From positions 62,001 to 126,000 of the forward strand of contig CAWFEX010000013.1 of NCBI GenBank assembly GCA_963814955.1: DNA of 64,000 nucleotides, given 5' to 3'. Shown here in pieces: positions 8,188 to 16,780 of the stretch. A model generated the notes under the pieces. The model made no database searches, was not told the origin of the DNA, and worked only from the letters and a program-made list of their open reading frames with translations. Made by a program: the position numbers and the translations under genes. Origin of the DNA: DATCJA01 sp963814955. Its GTDB lineage: Bacteria > Acidobacteriota > Vicinamibacteria > Vicinamibacterales > UBA2999. Within the stretch, counting starts at the first letter, position 1. Each line of letters begins with the position of its first letter.

Positions 8188-8760
8188 ATGAAGTCGCTAT
8201 TTCTCGGTGTCCTTGTATGCGCATTTGCATCTGCAGGTTTCGCTCAGGAGTTGGTGTCCTATCGCGTTGTCGCAACCAACAAAACCTCCACGATGCAGAA
8301 GGAAATGCAGGAGGCGGGCGACGCCGGATTCCGGTTCGCCGCGGTGATGGGCGGAGACACCGCATTCGGCGGCAAAGAAGTTGTCGTGGTTATGCAGAAG
8401 ACCGCGGCGTCAACTGGGAAGTTCGAGTACCGCCTGCTGGCAACGAACAGAACGGCCACCATGCAAAAGGAGATGCAGGAGGCTTCGGACGCCGGGTTCA
8501 ACTATGTTGGTCAAACCGTATTCGACAGCCTTTTTGGGGGCAGGGAAGTGGCCTCGATTTTTGAGCGCACCAGCGACTCGGCGGCCACCCAGAAGTACGA
8601 ATATAAGCTTCTTGCCACCAACAGAACCTCGACGATGCAGAAAGAGCTTCAGGAAGCAGGCGAAGGCAGCTTCCAGATTATCGGAATGACGGTTGGTAAG
8701 ACGTTGGTCGGCGGGAACGAAGTCGTGGCGATTCTGCGGCGCTCGACAGCGGCTCAGTGA
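8188..8760 (+). CDS. Secreted protein with three DUF4177-like repeats
   Basis: A 190-residue product from the ATG at 8188, preceded by AGGAGGT; the upstream in-frame extension is not protein-like. Residues 1-20 are a signal peptide (MKSLFLGVLVCAFASAGFAQ). The rest is three ~50-residue repeats, each of the form Y(R/K)xxATN(K/R)T(S/A)TMQKE followed by MQEAGDAGF, then a strand, GG(K/R/N)E and VxxxxxR. A repeat looks like a DUF4177 unit (a YxY strand, helix ending in GW/GF, strands, basic end), but that is my inference. The repeats are close enough to have arisen by internal duplication. Confidence 0.65.
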   Translation: MKSLFLGVLVCAFASAGFAQELVSYRVVATNKTSTMQKEMQEAGDAGFRFAAVMGGDTAFGGKEVVVVMQKTAASTGKFEYRLLATNRTATMQKEMQEASDAGFNYVGQTVFDSLFGGREVASIFERTSDSAATQKYEYKLLATNRTSTMQKELQEAGEGSFQIIGMTVGKTLVGGNEVVAILRRSTAAQ

Positions 8761-8775
8761 CTATCCTGCCGGCCC

Positions 8776-9150
8776 TCAGTGTACGTGAACGACGGTCCCT
8801 GCCTGCCGCGGCGCACGATATCGCATGAACACATGGAACGAGACCGGCGAGCCATACGGTTCGTCGAGGTTGGCCGGTACGGCGTAACCCGTGACATCGG
8901 CGCCGGCGCCGAACCTGCCGGCGCGCGCGCGGACGACGTCTCGCACGTATCCGAGCGTGAACGCGCTCACCTGTGACTGCCGATGGCGATGAAAGGACCC
9001 GCGCGGGTGGAACCCGGTGACGAGCTCCGGCTCGTGAAGCAATGCCGCGGATATTTGTGCCGACCAGGGACCGCGAGCCCATGAGACGCGTGTAGCTACC
9101 GAGTCGAGCGCCCCGAAGTCGAGATCGAACCGACGGCCCCGATGCCACGA
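8776..9150 (-). pseudogene. C-terminal remnant of an acidobacterial outer-membrane-type protein
   Basis: A minus-strand frame is open from just after a TGA at 9151-9153 to the stop at 8776-8778. It reads RRFDLDFGALDSVATRVSWA and later VSAFTLGYVRDVVRARAGRF, GAGADVTGYAVPANLDEPYG and SPVSFHVFMRYR. From memory this is the C-terminal end of a family of unnamed acidobacterial proteins ending in ...DVTFYAVPxxLKxxHGDxPVSFHVFxRxR, probably with a beta-barrel-like fold. The N-terminal two thirds are missing or scrambled in 9151-9399, where pieces appear in different frames. No start codon or ribosome site serves this piece. Confidence 0.5.
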
Positions 9151-9405
9151 TCAGTCGCAGTGAGTCCGAAAGAGTCCTATCTGAACCCGGTTTCGGTTGC
9201 AGGTACCGATGCCATTCCCCGCGACCTGACAGGCGTCGCGGTCGTCTCGATGGCACCGCGCGCGTCGTGGTGATGGGGCAGTCGGCGACACACCCGACGG
9301 GACCATCGTGACGCAATCCCACGGGCCATGTACGCGATGCCTCTCGGCTCGAGAGTCAACGTCACGTTGTACGGCGTCGCGGCGTAACCAGGAGGGTACA
9401 TGGTG

Positions 9406-11349
9406 ATGGGTTTCCGGCGCCTGCGCGGACGCTGCTTGCAGGGTCCTGAGGCAGTAAGAACCCTCGTCTGTGCTCCAGAGTCAGGCGTCGCATCCAGCCC
9501 GCTTCCCGGCGGCGACGGACGTGAACGAGCGGTGCAGGCGGCGGAAACTCGCCTGCTCTACGAGAATGCCCGCACCGGGATTGTCGTCACCATTGTTATC
9601 TCGTCGCTGTTGGCCTACGCGCAATGGGTTGTCATCTCACATGCCGTCGTCTCGGTGTGGTTGCTCTACATGCTGCTCGTGTCTGCGGCGAGATTCCTGC
9701 TCGTTCACCGATACTGGCGTGCGTCACCGAGCGACACTGACAACGGCCGCTGGAATGTGGCGTTCGTCGTCGGCGCGGCCATGGCGGCGGCAGGCTGGGG
9801 CTCGGCCGCGATTGCGCTCTACGCGCCAGCCCGACCGATGAATGAGACTTTTCTCGTGTTCGTCGTGGGCGGTGTCATGCTCGGCGGGGCTTCCCTTTTG
9901 GCAGCCAGGCCCGAGGCGTTTCTCACGTTCCTTCTGCCGCCCGGTCTTCTCACTGCCCTGAGTCTGGCCAGCGTCGGAGATGAAGCGCACCTGATGATGG
10001 GATTCCTGTGCGCCCTGTTCACTGTTGCGACGCTGGCCACGACGTGGCGATTCCATCTGATGATCGATTCCTCTTTCAGGTTGCGATTCGACAATCACGA
10101 TCTCATCGAGAGTCTCCAGAATGCGAAGAACCACGCTGAAGCCCTGAATCGAGACCTCGAGCTCCGCGTCAGTGACCGAACCGCCAAACTCGTGGAAGCG
10201 GATCAACGCAAGAACGAATTTCTCGCGACGCTCGCGCACGAGCTCCGAAACCCGCTTGCACCCATTCGGTTCGCACTGGAGCATCTCAAGGCCGCCACGC
10301 TGCCTGGGGGCGCGGCGCGCGCCCGTGAAGTGATCGACCGTCAGGTTCGGCAGCTCGTGCGGCTCGTCGATGACCTCCTGGATGTGTCCCGGATCACTGC
10401 CAATAAGATCCACCTGCGTCGTGAACCGCACGAACTCGAGCGTCTGATGGCCACTGCCGTCGAGTCCATCATGCCGCTCGCGACGGCCGCGGACCAACAA
10501 CTGGACGTGTGTATGCCTTCGACGCCGATTCGTGTCGACGGTGACGGCGCGCGGCTCGTACAGATCTTTGCGAACGTTCTCAACAATGCGGTGAAGTTCA
10601 CGCCGCGTGGCGGGCAGATCTGGTTCACCGCGGACCAGCAGTCCACTGAGGCTGTGGTGCGCATCCGCGATACGGGGATCGGAATCGTGCCCGATGTCCT
10701 CCCGCGGGTTTTCGAGATGTTCGAGCAGGCGGACCCCGTTCTGGAACGGTCCGCTGGTGGCTTGGGCATCGGGTTGACGCTGGCGCGGCGGTTGGTCGAG
10801 ATGCACGGGGGCCGCATCGCTATCACCAGCCCTGGGCCGGGTAAGGGGACAGAGGTCGAAATCCGTCTGCCAATTGCAGCGGTGCAGGCCGCGGAAGCCA
10901 TCGCGGCCGAACCGTCGACTGCTGCGGCAAGGCGCAGCCTTCGCGTGCTGATTGTCGAAGACAATCTGGATGCTGCGGAGATGCTGGAGCTGGCCGTTTC
11001 GCAACTGGGCCACGTCACCAAAGTCGCCCACGACGGCGCCACCGCAATCACCATGGCGTCTCAATTCGCACCCGACGTGGTGCTCCTGGACATTGGCCTG
11101 CCGGTGATGAACGGCTATGCCGTCGTACGAACCTTGCGGGAACGGCCGGAATTCACCGATGTCCATATCGCCGCCGTCACGGGATGGGGGCAGGAAGAGG
11201 ATCGCCGGAAAGCACGAGAAGCTGGATTCGACAGTCACTTCACAAAGCCGCTCTCTCCAGCGGCGCTGCAGGATCTGCTCGCCAGGATCGCACCGCATGC
11301 CGTCGGGGCGAGACGCGGTGAGCACGCCACCACGAACCAGCCCCACTGA
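9406..11349 (+). CDS. Membrane-bound hybrid histidine kinase with receiver domain
   Basis: GGAGGG (9391-9396) sits three bases before ATG 9400 and nine before ATG 9406; the second spacing is better. About 647 residues. The N-terminal third holds roughly six membrane helices (IVVTIVISSLLAYAQWVVI, VWLLYMLLVSAARFLLV and others). Next comes a coiled linker, then a HisKA domain with the phospho-acceptor His near residue 278 (AHELRNPLAP), a HATPase domain with NNAVKFTPRGG, DTGIGI and GGLGIGLTLARRL, and a C-terminal receiver with the phospho-acceptor Asp near residue 562 (VVLLDIGLPVMNG) and the conserved Lys in HFTKPL. It is an orphan kinase: no separate regulator lies next to it. The signal is unknown. 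Confidence 0.9.
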   Translation: MGFRRLRGRCLQGPEAVRTLVCAPESGVASSPLPGGDGRERAVQAAETRLLYENARTGIVVTIVISSLLAYAQWVVISHAVVSVWLLYMLLVSAARFLLVHRYWRASPSDTDNGRWNVAFVVGAAMAAAGWGSAAIALYAPARPMNETFLVFVVGGVMLGGASLLAARPEAFLTFLLPPGLLTALSLASVGDEAHLMMGFLCALFTVATLATTWRFHLMIDSSFRLRFDNHDLIESLQNAKNHAEALNRDLELRVSDRTAKLVEADQRKNEFLATLAHELRNPLAPIRFALEHLKAATLPGGAARAREVIDRQVRQLVRLVDDLLDVSRITANKIHLRREPHELERLMATAVESIMPLATAADQQLDVCMPSTPIRVDGDGARLVQIFANVLNNAVKFTPRGGQIWFTADQQSTEAVVRIRDTGIGIVPDVLPRVFEMFEQADPVLERSAGGLGIGLTLARRLVEMHGGRIAITSPGPGKGTEVEIRLPIAAVQAAEAIAAEPSTAAARRSLRVLIVEDNLDAAEMLELAVSQLGHVTKVAHDGATAITMASQFAPDVVLLDIGLPVMNGYAVVRTLRERPEFTDVHIAAVTGWGQEEDRRKAREAGFDSHFTKPLSPAALQDLLARIAPHAVGARRGEHATTNQPH

Positions 11350-11415
11350 GAGTTCCCCCGTTCTCTGGCGCGACAGTTCGTGGGCAGCCCCTGGAAGCAG
11401 CCGAAAGGCTTCCCT

Positions 11416-13029
11416 TCAGGGTTCGGTGGCGAGCTTCGGCGTCGTCTCTGGCGGACGCCTGTGACGGGTGCCCTGCTCGTACGCATAAGCGAGCCTGATG
11501 AGCGTACCGTCTTCATAGGGCCTTCCCATGAACGTGATCCCGGCGGGAAGGTTGTCGGTCGTGAATCCCGCCGGCACCGAGATGACGGGAACGAACACGA
11601 GGAAGGTGTTGAGCGCCGGCACGCCCTTCTGGCTCACATACGGCGGATTCACGCCGTCCTTGATGAGTGTCGGCTGGTGCTCGACCGTCTTGTGGACAAT
11701 CGCATCCAGCCGCTCGTCGGCCATCACCTTCATCACCGCGACCATCAACGCGTCGCGTGCCTTCAAGTACTCATAGTGCCGCTGCGCGTCCAGCGGCACC
11801 TGCAGGCGGGTCTTCGAAATCTGGTTGACCTTTGCGAAGTCTGGCGATCGCAACATCTCGCCGCGCGTCTTGAAGGGCGCCGTTGCACTGTGCCCGAAGA
11901 ATACCTTCCAGGATTCCTCGACCTCCGCGGGACCGGCGGCGCGCTTGGCCAATGCCTCTTTCACACCCGGAATCACGATCGGATCGACCAGCGTCGCGCC
12001 GAGGCTTTTCAGCTCGCTCACGGCGCGGTCGAACACGGCGGTCACTTTCGTGAAGTCGGCCGAGTCGGGCTCGGACTGCGAGCCAATCGATTCGCGCAGG
12101 ATCCCGATGCGCGCGCCCTTCAAGCCGTTGCTGTCGAGCATCGCCGTATAGGTCTTTGGCGCACGGCCGACGCCGAGAGCTGTGACGGGATCCTCGGCAT
12201 CGTAGCCGACCATGACGTCGAGCACGCGTGCGACGTCGGCCACGCTGCGCGCCATCGGACCGAGCGATCCGAAAATCTGCGGCCAACCGTCGTACACCCC
12301 GGTGCGACTCACGAGCCCTTCGGTCGGCCTCATCCCGACCACCGACGTCCACCCTGATGGTCGACGGATCGAGGCGAGCGCTTCCTGTCCGATTGCGACG
12401 CCGGTCAGGTTGGCGGCGACGCTCGCGCCTGATCCGCCCGATGAGCCGCCGACGGTTCGATCGAGCGCATATGGGTTCCGCGTCGATCCAAACAGCGACC
12501 CGTGAGTGTCGCCGCCTCCGAGTTCACCGAGCGTCGCCTTGCCGAGGATGATGGCGCCCGCGTCCTTCAACTTCCGTGTCACGAATGCGTCACGGCCCGG
12601 CTGATAGTCCTTGAACAGCACCGACCCGAGCGTCGTTGGCATCCCCTCCGCGTCGATCTGATCCTTCAGGACGATCGGTATCCCGTGAAGCGGACCGACG
12701 AGGCCCGAGGAGGCAAATGCCTTGTCCAGGCGGTCGGCGTCTTCAAGTGCCCCGCGATTGATCGTGATGAGCGAGTTGATGTTTGGCCCATTCCTGTCGT
12801 ACGCATCAATCCGCGCGAGATACAACTCGACCAGCCTTCTCGCCGTCAGCTGTTTCGATCGGTAGGCGGCGTGAATGTCGCTGATGCCGGCTTCGATGAG
12901 TCGGAACGGGGCGCTCTGGCTGGACGGCGACGGAAGTCCAGGAGCGCCCGCCGAACAGCCGGAGACGAGCAGCGGGAACGCCGCGGCAACGCACCGCATT
13001 CCGACAGGCATGAGCAGGGAAAAACGCAA
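11416..13029 (-). CDS. Lipoprotein amidase of the amidase-signature family
   Basis: A 537-residue product. The start is a TTG at 13029 preceded by AAGGGGA; an ATG at 12999 would give a shorter signal. The N-terminus ends in FPLLVSGC, a lipobox, so the mature enzyme is probably a lipid-anchored periplasmic protein. The amidase-signature core is present: catalytic Lys in HGIPIVLKDQ and cis-Ser in GGSSGGSGASVAANL. The nucleophile region reads AIGQEALASIRRPS, where the usual Gly-Gly-Ser-Ile is Leu-Ala-Ser-Ile, a divergent form. The enzyme would hydrolyse carboxamides to acids plus ammonia or amines. It lies 29 bp downstream of a second amidase on the same strand. Confidence 0.85.
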   Translation of the reverse strand: MRFSLLMPVGMRCVAAAFPLLVSGCSAGAPGLPSPSSQSAPFRLIEAGISDIHAAYRSKQLTARRLVELYLARIDAYDRNGPNINSLITINRGALEDADRLDKAFASSGLVGPLHGIPIVLKDQIDAEGMPTTLGSVLFKDYQPGRDAFVTRKLKDAGAIILGKATLGELGGGDTHGSLFGSTRNPYALDRTVGGSSGGSGASVAANLTGVAIGQEALASIRRPSGWTSVVGMRPTEGLVSRTGVYDGWPQIFGSLGPMARSVADVARVLDVMVGYDAEDPVTALGVGRAPKTYTAMLDSNGLKGARIGILRESIGSQSEPDSADFTKVTAVFDRAVSELKSLGATLVDPIVIPGVKEALAKRAAGPAEVEESWKVFFGHSATAPFKTRGEMLRSPDFAKVNQISKTRLQVPLDAQRHYEYLKARDALMVAVMKVMADERLDAIVHKTVEHQPTLIKDGVNPPYVSQKGVPALNTFLVFVPVISVPAGFTTDNLPAGITFMGRPYEDGTLIRLAYAYEQGTRHRRPPETTPKLATEP

Positions 13030-13058
13030 GATGGGCGTCCCCTTTGTGAATGTCTCGC

Positions 13059-14648
13059 CTAAGGCTCGTGTGGGAGGGCGGGCGTGCTGACCGGCGGCTT
13101 GCGGATGGCGACTGCCTGCTCGAACGCGTACGCGTACGCCAGGAGCCTGTCCTCCGTATATTCGAGCCCGAGCAGTTCGGCGCCTACCGGGACGCCAAGC
13201 GGCGCGGAGGCGCTCGGCGCGGAGAACCCGGCCTGGAAGGTGACTGCCGGAAAGCCCGTACCGTTGGAGAGCGTGCCGTTTCGCTCCGCCTGATCGTCAG
13301 CCGTGATTGGCACCGCAAGGATCTTCTGCAGCGGATAAACGATCGCGTCGAGTTTGAGGTCCGCCATCTTCGCCGCCACTGCGAGCCGCAACTTGTCGCG
13401 ATTCAGCATCCGGTCCTTGTAAGCCTGGCTATTCATACCGTCGACGATGGCGAGCTCCTCTTCCAGCGTCTTCTGGGCCGCCGACGTCTTCGCGGCAACG
13501 AGCTGAGCCAAGCTGTGGACCGGAGCGTTGGGACCGAGCGTCGAGAAATACCGGTCCATGACAATGCGGGCTTCGAGTGTCGACGTCGCGACCGCCGGCG
13601 CGAGCGTGTCGTACTCCGGCAGGTCGAAGCGGACCAGAGTGGCGCCCAGCGACTCCATCCTGGAGATGACGCCGGCCATCACGCGGTTGACCTCGCGATA
13701 GCGGTCGCCGTCGCCGAACAGGTTCGTCATGACGCCAATTCGCGCGCCCTTCAAGGCGTCCTTGCGCAGCAGATGCGTGTAACTCTTCGGAATGCGCCCG
13801 GCGCTGAACGCGGTTATGGGATCGGCTGCGTCATAGCCAGCCATTACATCCAGCAGCAACGCTGCATCGGTGACGGTTCGCGCGATCGGGCCGACCTCGT
13901 CCTGCGTCTGGCTGTTCGGGATCACGCCGCTCCGACTGACCAGGCCGCGCGTCGGCCGTACGCCGACGAGATTGTTCGCGGACGCGGGCGAGCGGATCGA
14001 CTGGCCCGTATCGCTGCCAGTACCGATAAGGGCGAGGTTGGCCGCGACAGCGGCGCCGGTCCCGCCGCTGGATCCGCCAGGGGTTCGCGTGAGGTCGTAC
14101 GGGTTCAGGACTTGACCGCCGAGGCTGCTGAGCGACATGCCGCCGCGCGCGAACTCCGACATGTTCGCCTTGGCAAGGATCAGCGCGCCGGCCTTGCGGA
14201 TTCTCGCCACCGTGAAGGCGTCGGCGGACGGCTGCGAGTTCCTCATACCGACATTGCCGCCCGTCGTCGGCATGTCAGCGGTGTTGAAATTGTCCTTGAG
14301 GACGATCGGGACGCAGTGCAGCGAGCCGGCGCCGGACGGATTGGCCTTGTATTGCCGGTCCATCTCGGCAGCGATCTCCATTGACCTCGGATTGATTGTG
14401 ATGATGGCGCGGAGCGCGGGCCCCTTCAAATTGTACGCGTCGATCCGGTCCAGATACGCTCTGGTCAGTCCCGCGCACGTCAATCGGCCGGCGGCGAACG
14501 CACTGTGGATGCCGGCGATGGTCGCTTCCTGCAAGTGAAATGGAGCTGGTTGCTGCGCACGCGCGGGAGATGCGATGAGGCCGAGCATCACGCACATCAC
14601 CGGCATTCCCACCTGCAGCGGCACGAGCTTCGTTATCGGAGTGCGCAT
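13059..14648 (-). CDS. Exported amidase of the amidase-signature family
   Basis: The product is 529 residues from the ATG at 14648, where the signal peptide begins (MRTPITKLVPLQVGMPVMCV, cleaved near ASPARA-QQ). An upstream in-frame extension runs through a REP hairpin and was rejected. All core residues are canonical: Lys in HCVPIVLKDN, cis-Ser in GGSSGGTGAAVAAN and nucleophile Ser in GTGSDTGQSIRSPAS. It is the first gene of a two-amidase minus-strand operon. Both proteins share layout (SxRLTxxxLxxxYLxRIDAY at the start, C-terminal ExAxAxRxPP), so they arose by duplication. Substrate range cannot be read from sequence. Confidence 0.87.
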   Translation of the reverse strand: MRTPITKLVPLQVGMPVMCVMLGLIASPARAQQPAPFHLQEATIAGIHSAFAAGRLTCAGLTRAYLDRIDAYNLKGPALRAIITINPRSMEIAAEMDRQYKANPSGAGSLHCVPIVLKDNFNTADMPTTGGNVGMRNSQPSADAFTVARIRKAGALILAKANMSEFARGGMSLSSLGGQVLNPYDLTRTPGGSSGGTGAAVAANLALIGTGSDTGQSIRSPASANNLVGVRPTRGLVSRSGVIPNSQTQDEVGPIARTVTDAALLLDVMAGYDAADPITAFSAGRIPKSYTHLLRKDALKGARIGVMTNLFGDGDRYREVNRVMAGVISRMESLGATLVRFDLPEYDTLAPAVATSTLEARIVMDRYFSTLGPNAPVHSLAQLVAAKTSAAQKTLEEELAIVDGMNSQAYKDRMLNRDKLRLAVAAKMADLKLDAIVYPLQKILAVPITADDQAERNGTLSNGTGFPAVTFQAGFSAPSASAPLGVPVGAELLGLEYTEDRLLAYAYAFEQAVAIRKPPVSTPALPHEP

Positions 14649-14666
14649 GAGAGTGATAGACGTAGT

Positions 14667-14684
14667 GTCCGGCTTTAGCCGGAC
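14667..14684. repeat. REP-like hairpin GTCCGGC-TTTA-GCCGGAC
   Basis: A perfect 7-bp stem with a TTTA loop lies upstream of the amidase start. Read on the minus strand it gives the peptide VRLKPDTT, a translation that appears widely, from memory, in automatic annotations of Vicinamibacteria, which supports this being an interspersed repeat and supports the taxonomic guess. Confidence 0.6.
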
Positions 14685-14748
14685 CGTGATGGTAGTAACA
14701 CGAACCGGTTCCGAGCGCAATAAACATGAAAACGATTTCTCGACTACC

Positions 14749-14778
14749 TTGACAATGCAACAGCGGGACTGCTAAACA
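14749..14778 (+). promoter_or_regulatory. Candidate promoter for the secreted VOC gene
   Basis: A perfect TTGACA (14749-14754) is followed after 17 or 18 bases by CTAAAC/TAAACA (14772-14778). Transcription would start some 45 bases before the ATG at 14830. The -10 box is weak, so this is tentative. Confidence 0.35.
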
Positions 14779-14829
14779 GCAATTCCACTTCGCGGTGGCC
14801 ACAACTGAACAGGTCGAAGAGAGGTTCGT

Positions 14830-15333
14830 ATGCATGGAGCAACACGTGGAGTAGCGCTCTTCCTGGCGGGTACGATCTTCGGCGCAGGCCTGATGACGTC
14901 GCTCGCGGCTCAAGGCACTCTCAATACGGGTCTGAGGCTCAACCACGTCGGCATTTCCGTTCCGAACTTCCAGGAGACCGTCAGCTTCTACGAAAAGGTC
15001 ATGGGCTTCCGCGTGTCCCACCGGTTCGCGCCCAACCCCGACGGACGTCCGGGCACGGCATTCGTTCAAATCAGCCGCGACACTTTCATCGAAATAGCTC
15101 CCGCTATGCCCGATGCGAAGCCGACAATCACGCACATCGGCATCGGTGCCGACGATATCAAGGCCACGGTGGCGCGCCTTACCCAGAATGGCGGCAAGCC
15201 GACCGCGCCGAACCCGAGCGCGAACAGCGGCTCGATTCTCGCGAATATCACCGACCCGGCCGGGATCAGGACGGAGCTGAACGAACAGCCTCCCGGCTCG
15301 ATGATGCGGCAGGCGATCGAGAGCTGGAAATAG
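14830..15333 (+). CDS. Secreted VOC (glyoxalase-fold) protein
   Basis: A 167-residue product with a signal sequence (MHGATRGVALFLAGTIFGAG up to SLAAQG) and a complete single-domain VOC fold. The four metal-ligand positions look intact: His in LNHVGISV, Glu in FIEIAP, His in ITHIGIG and Glu in RTELNEQ. VOC enzymes use a divalent metal for isomerisation, dioxygenation or resistance functions. Export of a VOC domain is not usual. GAGAGG lies upstream of the ATG. It precedes the DUF6152 operon on the same strand with a 60-bp gap. Confidence 0.8.
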   Translation: MHGATRGVALFLAGTIFGAGLMTSLAAQGTLNTGLRLNHVGISVPNFQETVSFYEKVMGFRVSHRFAPNPDGRPGTAFVQISRDTFIEIAPAMPDAKPTITHIGIGADDIKATVARLTQNGGKPTAPNPSANSGSILANITDPAGIRTELNEQPPGSMMRQAIESWK

Positions 15334-15392
15334 CGAAGGCGAGTCCGTGATATCGCGATGAGGAATGCCCTTCAAACAGAAAGGAGTCGCTC

Positions 15393-15815
15393 GTGAGGCA
15401 CTCACTGACGGGGCTCTGCGTCGCGGCCGTCATGCTGGCGGTCTCGGGCGCCGCGGTTGCCCATCACGGCGCTGCGACGTTCGACACGGGTAAGACACTG
15501 GTCCTCGAAGGCGTCGTAACGGAGTGGGTCTGGGCCAACCCCCACTGCTTCCTCAAGTTCGACGTCAAGGGGGCGGATGGCACGGTCCGCACCTGGACGA
15601 CGGAAACCAGCAATCCACCCGACATGGTCAACCGCGGCTGGAACCGGCGGTCCTTGAATCCCGGGGATCGTGTGACGGTTACCGTGGAACCAGTCAAGAA
15701 CGGGAGCCCGGTCGGACGCGTGCTGGAGGTTGCACTTCCTGACGGACGGGTGCTGAACGCACGCGGCGGCGGTGTGGCGCCCGCCCCCGGCCGCCAGGGC
15801 AACGCGCCGCAATGA
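15393..15815 (+). CDS. DUF6152 family secreted protein
   Basis: A 140-residue product with a GTG start at 15393, six bases after AAGGAG. Signal peptide (LTGLCVAAVMLAVSGAAVA) then the DUF6152 pattern: AHHGAATFDTGKTLVLEGVV, WANPHCFLKFDV, RTWTTETSNPPDMVNRGWNR and LNPGDRVTVTVEPVKNGSP. The fold is a small beta-barrel and function is unknown. The stop overlaps the start of the next gene (ATGA, 15812), so the two are translationally coupled. A second DUF6152 gene lies at 34999, again amid PW-family genes, which suggests a functional link between the two families. Confidence 0.85.
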   Translation: MRHSLTGLCVAAVMLAVSGAAVAHHGAATFDTGKTLVLEGVVTEWVWANPHCFLKFDVKGADGTVRTWTTETSNPPDMVNRGWNRRSLNPGDRVTVTVEPVKNGSPVGRVLEVALPDGRVLNARGGGVAPAPGRQGNAPQ

Positions 15816-16741
15816 CGCGCCACGCGGCAAGGAGCAGCACGGTCATGTCACATCGCCACAGCCAAGGGCGAAGGTCAGTACATGCGAGCGCCTGGTTGGT
15901 CCTTCTGACCGTAACGTGTCTCGTTACGTTCTCTTCTGTCGGGTTCAATCAGGAACAGGTCGTCCGCGTCCCCGGCGCGGTGTACGACGCCGACTTTCCC
16001 AACGAGAAGCCGGGCCCGGCGCCGCGGCGCGATCTGTCCGGAATCTGGGAGCCGGCCCGTGGCCCCGGTGACGCGATCGGAGCGCAAGGCGCCAAGAGCT
16101 ACCCGGATACGGGACGCCCGGAACACCAGCTGCCGTTTACACCCCAGGGTCTGAAGGCGAGTCTTGCGAACAAGCCCGCGTGGGGCCCGCGCGCGGTGGC
16201 GTCGGCAATCTCAAACGACCCGCAGCCGACGTGCGAGCCGCAGGGATGGCCGCGGATCATCCTGCACAATTACCGGACAGCCCAGATCGTTCAGACGCCG
16301 AAGCAGGTGCTGATCCTGTACCAGTTCAACCGGAAGTGGCGGAACATCTGGACCGACGGCCGTTCGAACCCGAAGGTGGACGACTTCCTCGAGCCGCGGT
16401 GGTGGGGTTATTCGGTCGGCCGCTGGATGGACGACTACACGTTCGTCAGTGAAACGGTCGGCCTGGACGAGCGGACGTGGCTCGACAACGTCGGCCGTCC
16501 GCACAGTTTCGAGGCGCGCATCGAGGAACGCTACGTCCGGCGGGATGCCGTCCACATCGACGTGACGATCACGATTGACGACCCTGTGTATTACTCCAAG
16601 CCGTGGATCGCGCTCGACCGGCTCCCGCTGCGGCTGCAGCCTGACACCTTCGACATCAGGGAAATGGAGTGCTCGCCGAGCGAATTCGCGCGCTACACGA
16701 AGGAGTTCGCCGAGCCCGCGGCCGGGGAATCGGTCAAATAA
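15812..16741 (+). CDS. PW-family secreted protein of unknown function
   Basis: A 309-residue product; the ATG at 15812 overlaps the DUF6152 stop, but a later ATG at residue 12 may be used. A membrane/signal segment (SAWLVLLTVTCLVTFSSVGF) leads into DLSGIWEP, CEPQGWPRII, QVLILYQFNRKWRNIWTDGR, WWGYSVGRWMDDYTFVSETV, TWLDNVGRPHSFEARIEERY and ITIDDPVYYSKPWIA. The same ordered motifs recur in six other genes of the window. I know this only as an uncharacterised family common in acidobacteria. It is probably periplasmic and beta-rich. It forms an operon with the DUF6152 gene. Confidence 0.7.
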   Translation: MTRHAARSSTVMSHRHSQGRRSVHASAWLVLLTVTCLVTFSSVGFNQEQVVRVPGAVYDADFPNEKPGPAPRRDLSGIWEPARGPGDAIGAQGAKSYPDTGRPEHQLPFTPQGLKASLANKPAWGPRAVASAISNDPQPTCEPQGWPRIILHNYRTAQIVQTPKQVLILYQFNRKWRNIWTDGRSNPKVDDFLEPRWWGYSVGRWMDDYTFVSETVGLDERTWLDNVGRPHSFEARIEERYVRRDAVHIDVTITIDDPVYYSKPWIALDRLPLRLQPDTFDIREMECSPSEFARYTKEFAEPAAGESVK

Positions 16742-16780
16742 TTTTGCCGGATTATTGTCGTGCGGTGGCGTCAATCGAGA

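Noticed and set aside
9724..11346. 540-codon minus-strand frame opposite the hybrid histidine kinase
   Set aside because: Its peptide shows no family signature, while the plus strand has every kinase and receiver motif; high GC gives long antisense frames.
13050..14384. 444-codon plus-strand frame opposite the second amidase
   Set aside because: Arg/His-rich antisense product without domains; the minus strand holds complete amidase motifs.
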